Source of the DNA: Homoserinimonas sp044769865
Lineage (GTDB): Bacteria; Actinomycetota; Actinomycetes; Actinomycetales; Microbacteriaceae
Length of the DNA stretch: 64,000 nt
Direction of reading: 5' to 3'
Assembly: GCF_044769865.1 (NCBI RefSeq)
Contig: NZ_JBIZWA010000002.1
Coordinates: forward strand, 372,001-436,000
Shown here: positions 63,395 through 64,000 of the stretch, piece by piece
Layout of the letters: each line of letters begins with the position of its first letter
How positions within the stretch are numbered: the stretch's first letter is position 1
Position numbers and translations under genes: made by a program
Notes under the pieces: generated by a model
Told to the model about the DNA's origin: nothing
Database searches by the model: none
Seen by the model: only the letters and a program-made list of their open reading frames with translations

Positions 63395-64000
63395 TCAGTA
63401 CGAGTCGACGATCAACTCACGCGGCACATCCGCTGCTGCGTCCTCATCGACGAAGAACACCGTCTCGAGCACGCCCTTGACTCCCGCGACCGGCACCAGG
63501 TCGCGACTCGCTCCCGCAAGCGCCAGCCCGATTGGTGAAGCCTTGTCTGCGCCTGCCAGTGCGAGCCAGATCCGCTCTGAGGAGTTGATGACGGGCAGGG
63601 TCAGGCTGAGTCGCTCGGGTGGCGGCTTTGGTGAATTTCGCACCGCGACGACCGAGTCCTGCGCATTGACCTGCTCGAAATGCGGAAACAGCGAAGCGAC
63701 GTGGCCGTCAGGACCTACGCCGAGGAACGTCACGTCGAAGGCCGGTGCGGCGCCCCCATTACTTGCGTGGCGTGCGAGCTCGCCCCGGTACAGGAGGGCG
63801 GCATCGTCGAGCGCGACCCCAGCATCCGCCGCCGGGAAGCGGTGTACGTTGCTGGCGGGAATCGCTACGCGCGTAAGCAGCGCCACGTCGGCCTGGTGGT
63901 CATTCCGTTCTGTATCCCCGGATTCGAGCCATCGCTCGTCCCCCCACCACACGTGCACTCGCTCCCATTCGAGGGCGCCTACTTCGGCGTGTTCGGCGAT
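63395..64000 (-). CDS. pgl: 6-phosphogluconolactonase, 5' end beyond the window
   Basis: Pgl hydrolyses 6-phosphogluconolactone in the oxidative pentose phosphate pathway. About 201 C-terminal residues are visible; the frame stays open to the window edge at 64000, so the start lies outside and roughly 50 residues are missing compared with the family's usual 240-250. Visible motifs are VHVWWGDERW, the VTFLGVGPDGHVASLFP active-site stretch and a RLSLTLPVINSS segment. It is convergent with rbpA. zwf/opcA-type neighbours would be expected further on. Confidence 0.93.
   Translation of the reverse strand: MAEHAEVGALEWERVHVWWGDERWLESGDTERNDHQADVALLTRVAIPASNVHRFPAADAGVALDDAALLYRGELARHASNGGAAPAFDVTFLGVGPDGHVASLFPHFEQVNAQDSVVAVRNSPKPPPERLSLTLPVINSSERIWLALAGADKASPIGLALAGASRDLVPVAGVKGVLETVFFVDEDAAADVPRELIVDSY

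Overview
The window is a high-GC (about two-thirds G+C) stretch of an actinobacterial chromosome. The best fit is the order Micrococcales, family Microbacteriaceae. Lineage markers are RbpA, WhiA, an actinobacterial-type IHF domain fused to guanylate kinase, an HGxxPAAW mini-protein, an ANTAR response regulator of the PdtaR type, a PriA without helicase motifs, and TANNNT -10 boxes set 6-7 nt before start codons. It is a housekeeping region with almost all genes on the + strand. I see no phage, IS element, CRISPR array or toxin island. The family assignment rests on recognised proteins and gene order, not on a database search.

Layout. 1-1158: the tail of an upstream gene (possibly aroB), then efp and nusB. 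1259-4043: an ABC importer of the sulfonate/NMT1-THI5 class. 4103-12767: the pyrimidine operon pyrR-pyrB-pyrC-(PH-like membrane protein)-carA-carB-pyrF, preceded by a PyrR-binding RNA loop. 12777-21472: gmk (IHF fusion), rpoZ, coaBC, metK, priA, fmt, rsmB, rpe. 21519-24239: an FKBP prolyl isomerase and hisE-hisG-hisF-hisI. 24232-29445: trpE, two small membrane proteins, trpC, trpB, trpA. 29500-38178: lgt, gltB, gltD, pyk. 38186-39908: a 2'-5' RNA ligase gene broken by an amber codon, tRNA-Leu(CAA), an ANTAR regulator and a thioesterase. 39967-46553: polA, a DUF885 metallohydrolase and a secreted metzincin protease with three C-terminal repeats. 46748-54778: rpsA, a DUF4126 membrane protein, coaE, uvrB, uvrA. 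54805-58665: uvrC, rapZ, whiA. 58731-64000: sodA, the glycolytic cluster gap-pgk-tpiA, secG, rbpA, and the 3' part of pgl on the minus strand.

How the genes work together. The pyr operon makes UMP precursors and looks translationally autoregulated by PyrR. The his and trp blocks each hold part of their pathway; trpG, trpD, trpF, hisA, hisB, hisC, hisD and hisH are not here. gltBD supplies glutamate, and gap, pgk, tpiA and pyk cover lower glycolysis. uvrA, uvrB and uvrC form the nucleotide-excision repair set, and uvrA carries a near-consensus LexA box on its promoter.

The main non-routine observations are as follows. Many genes appear to have leaderless transcripts. In seven cases the -10 hexamer is built on the TAG stop codon of the preceding gene. 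GCATCC/GGATGC is strongly over-represented on both strands. There is an IHF-guanylate kinase fusion, an amber-interrupted 2H phosphoesterase, and a metzincin with tandem aromatic-rich repeats. No intergenic gap exceeds about 200 bases.
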